Origin: Clostridiaceae bacterium Marseille-Q4143
GTDB lineage: Bacteria > Bacillota > Clostridia > Lachnospirales > Lachnospiraceae
Direction: 5' to 3'
Length of the DNA: 64,000 bases
NCBI GenBank assembly: GCA_018228645.1
Contig: CP073693.1
Coordinates: 62,001-126,000, forward strand
Positions 18,197 through 26,763 of the stretch are shown here, in pieces (the first letter of the stretch is position 1; each line of letters opens with the position of its first letter). Below the pieces are notes generated by a model. That model saw only the letters and a program-made list of their open reading frames with translations, did no database searches and was not told the DNA's origin. The position numbers were made by a program, and so were the translations under genes.

Positions 18197-18796
18197 CTAA
18201 TGTGACAATTTTGTTTTTTCTGTTCTCAGTCCGTTTTCCAGTACCCTGGATTCCGTATAACGCAATGGGTTTTCAAACAGAATATGCGCCATCTCCTCCG
18301 GCGATTCCTTCAGATCCCGTTCAATCCAGCAGACCAGCAAAAGACTGAACCTCCCTGCCTCCTCATAGACCCAATAATCTGTTCGCTTGTCGCTCATATC
18401 CATCTGTACAATATGTTCTGCCAGATAATAGCAGAACTTAATGAGCCGGCGAAGTACCAGTTCATAAAGCTGTGCTTTCAACACTGCCTTCAGGAGACGA
18501 TCATTTTCCTTGGTTGTCTGGAAAATCATCAGTCCAAACTGATATCGGGTAATACTGCCTATCGCTTTTGCCCGTTCCAGCAATTCTTCAAAGACTTCAT
18601 TAAAATATTGGATAAGAATATCATCCTTCGATTTATATAACCGATAATAGGACATCCTGGATACGCCCGCTTTTTTTGCAATATCTGTAATGGTAATTTC
18701 CTCATAAGGTTTCTTTTCCATCAGGATCAGAAGCGCTGTAAAAATACATTCTTTCGTCATGGTATTTTTTTTCAGTGTTTTTTCTGTTTCTCCCAT
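18197..18796 (-). CDS. TetR/AcrR-family transcriptional regulator
   Basis: A 199-residue protein with the TetR helix-turn-helix near residues 20-55 (EEITITDIAKKAGVSRMSYYRLYKSKDDI) and a helical C-terminal ligand domain. The ATG at 18794-18796 is chosen because AGGAGA lies 7 bases upstream; the longer frame to 18856 has no such site. It probably represses the MMPL/GLUG genes that follow on the same strand. Confidence 0.9.
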   Translation of the reverse strand: MGETEKTLKKNTMTKECIFTALLILMEKKPYEEITITDIAKKAGVSRMSYYRLYKSKDDILIQYFNEVFEELLERAKAIGSITRYQFGLMIFQTTKENDRLLKAVLKAQLYELVLRRLIKFCYYLAEHIVQMDMSDKRTDYWVYEEAGRFSLLLVCWIERDLKESPEEMAHILFENPLRYTESRVLENGLRTEKTKLSH

Positions 18797-18908
18797 GTTA
18801 CATTCTCCTGTTCTGCAATCGTATGTCTTAGATTTCCAGTCATTCAAGACTAACAATAATATACCTTGATGGGGATGTCAAGAAGCCGAAAAAGTTATCA
18901 TAAAACTC

Positions 18909-18960
18909 TTGCGCTTTCTTAACTTGTATGCTATAGTCTTCATATGAGCAAATGTTCATA
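18909..18960 (+). promoter_or_regulatory. P-ATPase promoter with ArsR/SmtB-like operator
   Basis: The -35 TTGCGC (18909-18914) and -10 TATAGT (18932-18937) are 17 bases apart. The inverted repeat TATGAGCA-AA-TGTTCATA (18943-18960) covers the expected transcription start. This imperfect palindrome is of the type bound by metal-sensing ArsR/SmtB repressors. No such repressor gene is adjacent, so it would act in trans. Confidence 0.65.
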
Positions 18961-19012
18961 CGTTTAAATGAACCAAATAATCACTACCACGATTTCTGGA
19001 GGTTATAAAGTT

Positions 19013-21604
19013 ATGAAAAAAGAATTCCTGATGTTATTAGAACACCAGCACGACGATGAGTGCGGCTGCGGATGTAGTCACGATCACGATCATGAAGAAC
19101 ATGTACAGGAGCATAGCCACGAAGAGCATGAGCATCATCATCACGAACATGGCGACAGTTGCGGATGCGGTCATGACCACGGACATGATCACGAGCACGA
19201 GCATCACCATCACGAACACGGCGATGAGTGTGGATGCGGACATCATCACGAAGGTGTCAATGCCCATGGAAAACGTGTGTACATTCTGGAAAACCTGGGA
19301 TGCGCAAACTGTGCAGCAAAGATGGAGAAGCGTATCAATGAACTGCCGGGCGTTGCAGAGGCAACCATCACCTACGCCACCAAGCAGCTTCGTATTACCG
19401 CTGAGAACTACGATGCACTCCTTCCGCAGATTCAGGATATCTGTTCTTCCATTGAATCTGAAGTAAAGGTTGTTCCGAAGGAAACTTCCAACGGATTAAA
19501 GACCAAAGTCTATATCGTGGAAAATCTGGACTGTGCCAACTGTGCCGCAAAGATCGAACGTAAGATCAATGAGCTGGATGAAGTAAGCGAAGCAGTTCTT
19601 ACCTATACAACACAGCAGCTTCGTATTACCGCTGCCAACCCGGATCGCATTCTTCCGAAGATCAAAGAAGTCTGCGCCATTGTAGAGCCGGATGCAGTGA
19701 TTAAAGAGATGGAACGCAAACCTTCTGTTAAAAAAGAGGAAGAGAAGAAATTCGGCATGACCGCGGAACAGCGTACCGTTGTCAGCATTGCTGTCGGTGC
19801 CATTCTCTTCATTTTGATGGAAGTTCTGGAGCATGTGAACATGGACATGACGGTTCTGCTTCCGTTCTATATCATCGCTTACGCAGTTCTTGGATGGAAA
19901 GTTGTTCTGACCGCTGTCCGCAACATGGGAAAAGGCCAGATCTTTGACGAGAACTTCCTTATGAGTATTGCAACCCTTGGTGCTTTCGCAATTAAGTCCT
20001 ATCCGGAAGCGGTCGGCGTTATGCTGTTCTACCGGATCGGTGAGTTTTTCGAGGAAAAAGCCGTTGAGAGAAGCCGCGGACAGATCATGGAGGCCGTTGA
20101 CCTTCGTCCGGAGACGGTAAACCTTGTAGAAAATGGTGAAACAAAAGTGATTCCTGCAGAAGATGCTGTTCCTGGCGACATCATCCTGGTTCGTCCTGGT
20201 GACCGTATCCCGCTGGATGGCATTGTCATCGACGGTGACAGCCGTATCGACACTTCACCGATCACCGGCGAGCCGGTACCGGTCCATGTAGCCACAAACG
20301 ACGAAGTCACTTCCGGCTGTGTCAATACTTCCGGTCAGCTGACCGTTCGTGTCGCAAAACCCCTTGGCGAGTCCATGGTTACCAGAATTCTGGATTCCGT
20401 AGAAAATGCAGCAGCAAGCAAGCCGAAGGTAGACCGTTTTATTACCAAATTCTCCAGAGTATACACCCCGATTGTTGTATTTCTGGCACTTGGTACTGCC
20501 CTGCTTCCTCCGCTGGTTGGCGGCGGTGACTGGCATTACTGGATTTATACCGCACTGTCCTTCCTGGTTATGAGCTGCCCGTGTGCGCTGGTATTAAGTG
20601 TACCGCTGGCATTCTTCTCCGGTATCGGTGCCGGTTCCAAGAAAGGTATCCTGTTTAAAGGCGGCGTTGCTCTGGAAGCTCTGGCTGATGTCAAAGCAGT
20701 CGTTATGGATAAGACCGGAACCATTACCGAAGGAAACTTCGTTCTCCAGAAAACCGTATCCGCAGGAAAACTTTCCGAAGATGAACTTCTTCAGATCACT
20801 GCAAGCTGTGAACAGAACTCTACTCACCCGATTGCAGTCAGCATTGTAACCGCAGCAAAAGAAAAAGGCCTGCAGTTAAGCAAACCTTCTACTTTAAAAG
20901 AAATCGCAGGCGAGGGAATTTTGGCCATTATTAATGGAGATGTAGTTCTCTGTGGCAACAGAAAGCTCATGGAACATCACGGTGTCAACCTCTCTGCTTA
21001 CGAAAATGATGTATTCGGAACCGAGGTTCTGGTTGCTGTGGAAGGTGACTATGCTGGATATCTGACCATCTCCGATACGATCAAAGCAGATGCCAAATCT
21101 GCTATCGCCGCACTGAAAAAACAGGGAATCATCACAGCCATGCTGACCGGTGACGCGCAGAACAGTGCAGAAGCAGTTGCAAAAGAGACCGGCATCGACG
21201 AAGTACACGCAAAACTGCTTCCTCAGGATAAGTTAAAGGAACTTCAGAAAATCCGTTCCCAGCATGAGCATGTGATGTTCGTCGGCGACGGTATCAACGA
21301 TGCTCCTGTACTGGCAGGCGCTGATGTCGGTGCTGCTATGGGAAGCGGCGCTGATGCAGCCATTGAAGCAGCTGACGTTGTTTATATGACTTCCAGCATG
21401 ACTGCAATCCCGGATTCCATGAAGATTGCGAAAGCTGCTGTCAGCATCTCCTGGCAGAACATCGTATTTGCACTTGCTATCAAGATTCTGGTCATGATTC
21501 TCGGTCTGTGCGGATTCGCTTCCATGTGGATGGCTGTGTTCGCAGACACCGGTGTGGCTATGCTGTGCGTACTGAACTCCATCCGGGTATTATATAAGAA
21601 ATAA
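19013..21604 (+). CDS. Heavy-metal-translocating P-type ATPase (Zn/Cd/Pb type) with His-rich N-terminus
   Basis: An 863-residue P1B ATPase. Residues ~11-80 are His/Asp/Glu/Cys-rich, with the unit EHHHHEHGD(S/E)CGCGH twice. Two heavy-metal-associated domains follow, with CANCAAKM and CANCAAKI metal sites. The core carries TGE (SPITGEP), SCPCALV in the transport helix, the phosphorylation site DKTGT and GDGINDAP. The CPC motif and CANCAAK domains fit ZntA/CadA-like export of Zn(II), Cd(II) or Pb(II). The start at 19013 is supported by GGAGG upstream; an in-frame ATG at 18968 lacks one. The operator at 18943-18960 implies induction by metal. Confidence 0.95.
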   Translation: MKKEFLMLLEHQHDDECGCGCSHDHDHEEHVQEHSHEEHEHHHHEHGDSCGCGHDHGHDHEHEHHHHEHGDECGCGHHHEGVNAHGKRVYILENLGCANCAAKMEKRINELPGVAEATITYATKQLRITAENYDALLPQIQDICSSIESEVKVVPKETSNGLKTKVYIVENLDCANCAAKIERKINELDEVSEAVLTYTTQQLRITAANPDRILPKIKEVCAIVEPDAVIKEMERKPSVKKEEEKKFGMTAEQRTVVSIAVGAILFILMEVLEHVNMDMTVLLPFYIIAYAVLGWKVVLTAVRNMGKGQIFDENFLMSIATLGAFAIKSYPEAVGVMLFYRIGEFFEEKAVERSRGQIMEAVDLRPETVNLVENGETKVIPAEDAVPGDIILVRPGDRIPLDGIVIDGDSRIDTSPITGEPVPVHVATNDEVTSGCVNTSGQLTVRVAKPLGESMVTRILDSVENAAASKPKVDRFITKFSRVYTPIVVFLALGTALLPPLVGGGDWHYWIYTALSFLVMSCPCALVLSVPLAFFSGIGAGSKKGILFKGGVALEALADVKAVVMDKTGTITEGNFVLQKTVSAGKLSEDELLQITASCEQNSTHPIAVSIVTAAKEKGLQLSKPSTLKEIAGEGILAIINGDVVLCGNRKLMEHHGVNLSAYENDVFGTEVLVAVEGDYAGYLTISDTIKADAKSAIAALKKQGIITAMLTGDAQNSAEAVAKETGIDEVHAKLLPQDKLKELQKIRSQHEHVMFVGDGINDAPVLAGADVGAAMGSGADAAIEAADVVYMTSSMTAIPDSMKIAKAAVSISWQNIVFALAIKILVMILGLCGFASMWMAVFADTGVAMLCVLNSIRVLYKK

Positions 21605-21620
21605 ACTATAAATGAGCGTT

Positions 21621-21653
21621 AAAAACGGCAGATCGAACTGATCTGCCGTTTTT
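21621..21653. terminator. Bidirectional rho-independent terminator
   Basis: A 14-bp perfect stem (AAAAACGGCAGATC / GATCTGCCGTTTTT) with a 5-base loop lies between the convergent P-ATPase and nudC genes and has U tracts in both directions. Confidence 0.92.
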
Positions 21654-21668
21654 ATGTGCTGTCTTGTT

Positions 21669-22508
21669 TTAAAGATTCTTCTCACCGCCTATCTTGAAGA
21701 CTCCGATCATCTCTCTGGTCAGGCTGACACCGTCATCCTCTACCGGAATGTTGTCACGGTCAAACCATTCTCCCACAGCAAGCTCCTCTGTATCCAGCGT
21801 GATATCCGTATCCCCATCCACTTCACAGAAAAATCCGCAGAGCAGAGTAGAGGAGAAGGACCAGGGCTGGCTCTTATAATAACGGATATTTTTAACTTTG
21901 AGACCAACTTCTTCCATAACTTCCCGCTGTACGGTCTCTTCCAGTGTCTCACCAATCTCCGTAAATCCTGCAACCAGTGCATAATTTGCATTTCGTCCTG
22001 GTGCAGGCGCATATTTTGTAAGAAGAAGTTTATCCCCATTAGTCACGGCAACGATAATCCCCGGACATATCTTCGGATATACCATATTACCGCAGCACTC
22101 ACAGTGAACCATTCTTTCTTTATGATCCGGAACCATCAATTTACCGCAGCGGCCACAGAACTTATTGGAACGATACCAGTCAAAAAGCTGCATGCCTGTA
22201 ATTCCTGCAAATCCACGATATTGAGGTCTGGCATTTCTGAAAATCACCGGTTTCTCCCAGCCATAGCCTTCCAATTCCCCATCAAGTCCATTTTTCAGAA
22301 GGAAGAAACGCTCGTCACTGATGGTGAAAAGATAGGTCACATCCTGATCTTCCTGGGTAATTTCTTTTACTTTTGGAAAATAAATTTTCTCATTGTCAAA
22401 CCGGCAGAGCACTTTGCCGTCCCGGTACACCAGCATCCAGTCCTCTGCTGTCGGACTCTGTTCTTCATAGTGATTGACATATTTTTTTGGTGCAATATCC
22501 TGAATCAT
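21669..22508 (-). CDS. nudC: NADH pyrophosphatase, Nudix hydrolase
   Basis: A 279-residue Nudix protein. A four-Cys zinc ribbon (FCGRCGK ... HCECCGN) sits before the Nudix box GFTEIGETLEETVQREVMEE, followed by the NudC signature region SQPWSFSSTL. It hydrolyses NAD(H) to NMN(H) and AMP and may remove NAD caps from RNA. The ATG at 22506-22508 is chosen because AAAGGAG precedes it; the frame runs 13 codons further without a site. It stands alone between two plus-strand genes. Confidence 0.92.
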   Translation of the reverse strand: MIQDIAPKKYVNHYEEQSPTAEDWMLVYRDGKVLCRFDNEKIYFPKVKEITQEDQDVTYLFTISDERFFLLKNGLDGELEGYGWEKPVIFRNARPQYRGFAGITGMQLFDWYRSNKFCGRCGKLMVPDHKERMVHCECCGNMVYPKICPGIIVAVTNGDKLLLTKYAPAPGRNANYALVAGFTEIGETLEETVQREVMEEVGLKVKNIRYYKSQPWSFSSTLLCGFFCEVDGDTDITLDTEELAVGEWFDRDNIPVEDDGVSLTREMIGVFKIGGEKNL

Positions 22509-22678
22509 TTCTTTTCTCCTTTGTTTTCTATTCATTATTATACGCATATTTTCCGGGCAGGCAACAAAAATCCGATGATTGGCTATATATTTTATTCCTC
22601 TGGCATTTATCCGTGGAATCTGATAAAATATAGTTAATGTATATCAAAAATCAATCATGATATGGGACGGTAAAAGTA

Positions 22679-23524
22679 ATGGGAAAAAAGAAAAAAAGAA
22701 AAAAGAAAAGACATGGACGCCGCAGAATTACTCCGATGCAGTCCCTGCTTCAAGGACTTTTCCTCGGATTCTGTATCTGCCTGCTTGTCTTCAGCCTGTG
22801 GAAACTCGCTTCTATCTTTATGGGATATCATTCCGGCGAGAAAGAGTACGATGACCTGAGACAATATGTTCTTTCGGAACCCGCAGATGCAGAAAATACA
22901 ACTGCTGCTAATCATACCGAAGAGGACTCAGAAAACGAAGGAGATGCCACTGCATCCACTTCACAAAGAATGGAGCGGATCGACTTTGCCTCCTTAGAAG
23001 AGATTAATGACGAGGCGGTCGGCTGGATCGAAATTCCGGGTACGGATATCAGCTATCCGATGGTTCATACCAGTGACAATACTTATTATCTGACTCATAC
23101 CTTTAAACGCCAGGAGAACAAATCCGGAAGTATTTTTATCGAGACATCCAACGCTCCGGATTTCAGTGACCTTCATACCATCATCTATGGCCATAATATG
23201 AAGGATGGTTCCATGTTCGCAGGTCTCAAGAACTATGAAAAGAAGACTTATTATGAGGCTCATCCTTCCATTTATATTGATCTGGCAGATGGAACTCACT
23301 GCTATCAGATCTTCTCCTGCCATGAGGCGGATATCACTGATATCTCCTATACCATCGGCTATGCTGCGGATGATACGTATGCCTCCTTCCTTGATTCACT
23401 GACTGCCTCCTCCCTCTATGATACCGGTATCAGTGTTGGAACTGATGATTCCATTATCACACTTTCTACCTGTACCAACAAAGGTGAGAAACGTTTTGTG
23501 GTTCACGCAAAAAAAGTATATTAA
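22679..23524 (+). CDS. srtB: Class B sortase
   Basis: A 281-residue transpeptidase with a very basic N-terminus (MGKKKKRKKKRHGRRR), one membrane helix (~22-45), and a sortase domain from about residue 100. The catalytic His lies in IYGHNMKDGSMF, the Cys in TLSTC and the Arg in KRFVVHAK near the C-terminus, in the class B pattern. It attaches secreted proteins to peptidoglycan. No protein with an NPQTN or LPXTG-type signal is encoded in this window, so its substrate lies elsewhere. Stand-alone gene. Confidence 0.93.
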   Translation: MGKKKKRKKKRHGRRRITPMQSLLQGLFLGFCICLLVFSLWKLASIFMGYHSGEKEYDDLRQYVLSEPADAENTTAANHTEEDSENEGDATASTSQRMERIDFASLEEINDEAVGWIEIPGTDISYPMVHTSDNTYYLTHTFKRQENKSGSIFIETSNAPDFSDLHTIIYGHNMKDGSMFAGLKNYEKKTYYEAHPSIYIDLADGTHCYQIFSCHEADITDISYTIGYAADDTYASFLDSLTASSLYDTGISVGTDDSIITLSTCTNKGEKRFVVHAKKVY

Positions 23525-23532
23525 AGAAATGT

Positions 23533-23550
23533 AAAAGACCGCTGTCTTTT
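23533..23550 (+). terminator. Short hairpin after the sortase gene
   Basis: AAAAGAC-CGCT-GTCTTTT begins 8 bases after the sortase stop. The stem is short and A/T-rich, so it is at best a weak terminator. It also marks the probable left edge of the accessory block. Confidence 0.4.
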
Positions 23551-23634
23551 GGCGACGCCAGATAAGGAAGTTTTTATGTAGGGTATGGTGTAACTCAGTA
23601 AAATGGGTTACATGAATTTCACCGTCGTTGCCGT

Positions 23635-23745
23635 TTAGAATCTGCTCGGCGATAACACCTGTTTTATCGGCTGATTTGCCGAGCAAGCGGTAAGCAAAAG
23701 TGAAACAATCAATATAACAGCAGATAGCACCACACCTTTTTTCAT
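23635..23745 (-). pseudogene. Truncated lipoprotein gene, signal peptide only
   Basis: A 36-codon frame starts with a clear lipoprotein signal peptide (MKKGVVLSAVILIVS, then the lipobox LLLTAC) after an AGGTG ribosome binding site, and stops 15 codons later. An overlapping frame from 23749 stays open for 117 codons, but it runs into the sequence complementary to the sortase end. It looks like the decayed 3' gene of the accessory operon, cut at or near the block boundary by deletion and frameshift. What the mature protein was cannot be told. Confidence 0.6.
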
Positions 23746-23774
23746 TCATTTCACCTCTTTTTGGAAGTCTGCTG

Positions 23775-24614
23775 TTAATGCAGCTTTATCATCATCTCTG
23801 CAATCGTTGGGTCATAGTGAGAGAAAAACAGGCTTTCTTTTTCATCCAATGCCCGGATAGCGTTCATATCGCTTGCGTCCAGAGCAAAATCAAAGACATT
23901 GATATTTTCTTCCATACGCTCCTTGTGGGTGGATTTTGGGATTACCACGACATCGCTTTGCAAAAGGAAACGCAGAGCGACCTGTGCTGCACTTTTATCG
24001 TGCTTTTTCCCGATTTCATTCAGCACGGGATTGGTAAAGAAATCCTTTCTTCCCTCGGCAAACGGTCCCCAAGATTCGTGCTGTACGCCGTATTTTTCCA
24101 TATATTCGTGGGCGGCTGTCTGCTGCTGGAAAATATGCGTTTCTACCTGATTGATTGCAGGTTTGACCTCTACGAAACTACACAAATCAACCAGTCTGTC
24201 GGGATAAAAATTAGAAACGCCGATTGCACGAATCCAGCCCTCTTTATAGGCTTCCTCCATTGCACGGTAAGTACCGTAGTAATCATTAAAAGGCTGGTGA
24301 ATCAAACATAAGTCGATATACTCGGTTTGCAGTTTTCTCAAAGATTCCTCAAGTGATTCCTTTGCTTTCTCATAACCGCCGTTTGTAATCCACACCTTTG
24401 TTGTAATAAAAAGCTCCTCACGGGGAACGCCGCATTTGTTAATAGCGTTTCCGACCGCTTCCTCATTGCCGTATGACTGCGCTGTATCAATCGAGCGATA
24501 CCCTGCGCTGATTGCGTCTAATACGCAGCGTTCACATTCTTCATTTGATACCTGATATACGCCGTAGCCCAGCTTCGGCATTTTGATTCCATTGTTCAAA
24601 GTTACATATTCCAT
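23775..24614 (-). CDS. Aldo-keto reductase
   Basis: A 279-residue (alpha/beta)8 oxidoreductase that reduces aldehydes and ketones with NADPH. The catalytic tetrad is visible as Asp/Tyr in SIDTAQSYGNE, Lys in TTKVW and His in IHQPFND. The cofactor region reads VIPKSTHKERMEENINVFDF. The ATG at 24612-24614 gives the same start (MEYVTLNNGIKMP) as the neighbouring reductase, which argues for tandem duplication. Last intact gene of the accessory operon. Its relatives include 2,5-diketogluconate/methylglyoxal reductases; the actual substrate is unknown. Confidence 0.93.
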   Translation of the reverse strand: MEYVTLNNGIKMPKLGYGVYQVSNEECERCVLDAISAGYRSIDTAQSYGNEEAVGNAINKCGVPREELFITTKVWITNGGYEKAKESLEESLRKLQTEYIDLCLIHQPFNDYYGTYRAMEEAYKEGWIRAIGVSNFYPDRLVDLCSFVEVKPAINQVETHIFQQQTAAHEYMEKYGVQHESWGPFAEGRKDFFTNPVLNEIGKKHDKSAAQVALRFLLQSDVVVIPKSTHKERMEENINVFDFALDASDMNAIRALDEKESLFFSHYDPTIAEMMIKLH

Positions 24615-24654
24615 TATTTTCACTCTTTTCGCTGTTATTGTAACAGTCATTGCA

Positions 24655-25494
24655 TTACAAATCTTCTTTCAGTTCCAGTTTGCTGTATGTCTCTATCAGT
24701 TCCGGCGTAGCCGTATAGTAGCGTATATTCTTATCCAGCTTTTGAATCTCCGACAATTCCTCATCTGTCAAAGAAAAATCGAAAATATTAAAGTTGTCAC
24801 GAATATGCTCCGGGTTTTTAGAACCCGGAATTACAATGTTGCCGCATTGTGTATGCCAGCGCAGGATAATCTGTGCGTTGGTTTTTCCGTATTTTTCCCC
24901 AAGCTGCGAGAACAGCGGCTCTTCAATCAAATTTTTATCGCCGTGTCCCAACGGATACCAAGCCATAAGAGCCATATCTGTTTGTGAAAGAATCTCTTTT
25001 AACTTTGTCTGCGGATAATACGGGTGCGCCTCTACCTGTACTACCTGCGGCTTGATTTCCATAGTATCAATAGCCTCTTGCAAAAGCTCATCGGGGAAAT
25101 TTGAAAGTCCGATTGCTTTCACTTTCCCTTCCTTATAAGCCTTCTCAATGGCTTTATATCCTTCCCGCCAGTTATCGGTAGGCTGATGAAGAAAAAGCAG
25201 ATCAATGTAGTCTGTATCAAGGCGCTTCAGGCTCTCGTCAATCGCCGTTTCTTTTTCATATACAGTCGGCCACAGTTTTGTTACGAGAAAAATATCCTTT
25301 CTCGCAACACCGCTGCTTTTGATTCCCCGGCCTGTTCCGCTTTCATTCATATAGCCGTTTGCCGTATCAATCAGCCGAACACCGCTTTTGAGAGCATTTT
25401 CAACCGCACTTTGTGCCTCTGCGGGTGACATCATAAAAACTCCGATTCCTGCCATTGGCATTTTGATTCCGTTATTCAAAGTTACATATTCCAT
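24655..25494 (-). CDS. Aldo-keto reductase, tandem paralogue
   Basis: A 279-residue aldo-keto reductase with an intact tetrad: Asp/Tyr in LIDTANGYMNE, Lys in VTKLW, His in FLHQPTD. The cofactor site reads VIPGSKNPEHIRDNFNIFDF. It begins with the same 13 residues as the reductase downstream but differs through the rest, so the duplication is old or the genes were recruited separately. It follows the decarboxylase-cupin gene by 13 bases. Confidence 0.93.
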   Translation of the reverse strand: MEYVTLNNGIKMPMAGIGVFMMSPAEAQSAVENALKSGVRLIDTANGYMNESGTGRGIKSSGVARKDIFLVTKLWPTVYEKETAIDESLKRLDTDYIDLLFLHQPTDNWREGYKAIEKAYKEGKVKAIGLSNFPDELLQEAIDTMEIKPQVVQVEAHPYYPQTKLKEILSQTDMALMAWYPLGHGDKNLIEEPLFSQLGEKYGKTNAQIILRWHTQCGNIVIPGSKNPEHIRDNFNIFDFSLTDEELSEIQKLDKNIRYYTATPELIETYSKLELKEDL

Positions 25495-25507
25495 AATTTA
25501 TTTCTCC

Positions 25508-26263
25508 TTATTTTATATTTGCATAATCTTCGTTGCTGACAGGCTCGCACCATTCGGTATGGGTATTTTCTCCCGGTACTTCCACCGCAAGATGAGAGAA
25601 CCAGCTATCCGGAGCTGCACCGTGCCAATGCTTCACGCCTGCCGGGATATTGACGACATCACCTGCCGTCATACAGATTGGCTCTTTGCCCCATTCCTGA
25701 TAAAAGCCCCTGCCGGCAACACAGACCAAAATCTGACCGCCGCCTTTCTCGGCGCGGTGGATATGCCAGTTATTACGACACCCCGGTTCAAAGGTCACAT
25801 TGAAAATGCCCACCTGTTCATTTGAAACAGGGGCAAGATAACTTTGTCCCACAAAATACTGTGCAAAGGTATCGTTTGGCTGTCCGATTGGGAACAGCAT
25901 AGATTTTTCATAAGCGGTCTTTTCGTCCGCTTCATTTACACCCTCTTTCCAAATATCTTTTGCCAAACGGAAAGCCGCCCACGCTTTGGGCCAGCCTGCA
26001 TAAAAGGCTGCGTGTGTGATAATCTCGGCAATTTCACTTTTTGTAATACCATTCGCCTTTGCCGATTCCAGATGATGAACGAACGATGTATCAGTAAGTC
26101 CTTGCGAAAGAAGCGCTACCACGGTAATCAAAGAGCGTTCTTTCAAAGAGAGTTTATCCTCTCTGCTCCATACCTGACCGAAAAGTACATCGTCATTGAG
26201 TTCTGCGAATTTAGGCGCAAATTCTCCGAGGGCGGTTCTTCCTGCTGTTTGCTTTACTGCCAT
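25508..26263 (-). CDS. Carboxymuconolactone decarboxylase-cupin fusion protein
   Basis: A 251-residue protein. Residues ~10-110 are an AhpD/CMD-like helical domain (KERSLITVVALLSQGLTD, then HLESAKANGITKSEIAEII). Residues ~135-240 are a cupin with a metal-site-like motif HIHRAEKGGGQ and a later KHWHGAAPDSWFSH. CMD-like domains often act as peroxide or alkyl-peroxide reductases needing a Cys pair, but the usual CxxC is not seen here, so peroxidase activity is doubtful. The cupin may bind a small aromatic or sugar-derived compound. Such fusions commonly sit beside aldo-keto reductases and flavodoxins. Confidence 0.85.
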   Translation of the reverse strand: MAVKQTAGRTALGEFAPKFAELNDDVLFGQVWSREDKLSLKERSLITVVALLSQGLTDTSFVHHLESAKANGITKSEIAEIITHAAFYAGWPKAWAAFRLAKDIWKEGVNEADEKTAYEKSMLFPIGQPNDTFAQYFVGQSYLAPVSNEQVGIFNVTFEPGCRNNWHIHRAEKGGGQILVCVAGRGFYQEWGKEPICMTAGDVVNIPAGVKHWHGAAPDSWFSHLAVEVPGENTHTEWCEPVSNEDYANIK

Positions 26264-26288
26264 ATTGCTATCCTCCTAAAATGTGATA

Positions 26289-26738
26289 TTAGAGCTTCTT
26301 TGATAATTTAGCCGCTTCGGAATGGTTGGTTGCCATACCGGCATATTTCATTCCGTAAAGTCCGGCAAAGCGTTTCATCGTATATTCTCCGGCTTCCAGC
26401 ATCCATTTTTCCGGCGCAGCGCCCTGAAAGAGGAAATAAAGTGTTCTGCCCGACAATGAGCCGTTTTCCACCAAACCGTAGAAGCGATCCAGCATATTTC
26501 GCACTGAGCCGCAGATGTTGTGCCAGTATAGCGGAGAGCCGATAACAATTACCTCTGCCTGTTTCATTTTGGCAATGACCTGATCGAGTTCGTCGTCCTC
26601 AAAGTTTTGTCCGTAACTGCCGATCCTGTAATCAGTCAGATTCAACGTTTCATATTCTTTTCCTTGCAGAAGCTCTTTTGCGAGGGCAGCAGTATTCCCG
26701 TTCGAATTTGGGCTTCCGTTGATAAACAAAATGTTCAT
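26289..26738 (-). CDS. Flavodoxin-fold NAD(P)H-dependent FMN oxidoreductase
   Basis: A 149-residue flavodoxin-fold protein with the FMN phosphate loop NGSPNSNGNTA at residues 8-18 and the flavin-contact segment GSPLYWHNICGSVRNMLDRF. It lacks a signal peptide and so is cytoplasmic. It belongs to the flavin/quinone reductase group and would pass reducing power from NAD(P)H to flavin or quinone. Same operon, 25 bases after the decarboxylase-cupin start. Confidence 0.85.
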   Translation of the reverse strand: MNILFINGSPNSNGNTAALAKELLQGKEYETLNLTDYRIGSYGQNFEDDELDQVIAKMKQAEVIVIGSPLYWHNICGSVRNMLDRFYGLVENGSLSGRTLYFLFQGAAPEKWMLEAGEYTMKRFAGLYGMKYAGMATNHSEAAKLSKKL

Positions 26739-26763
26739 TCTTTATTCCTCCTGATTTTATCTG

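Noticed and set aside
23396..23749. 117-codon frame starting MNEKRC
   Set aside because: An ATG four bases further in the neighbouring frame gives a proper lipoprotein signal peptide at the right distance from the ribosome binding site; the longer frame runs into sequence antisense to the sortase.
24583..26311. Several plus-strand frames of 80-155 codons across the accessory block
   Set aside because: Each lies opposite an aldo-keto reductase or decarboxylase gene with intact motifs and has no independent start signal.
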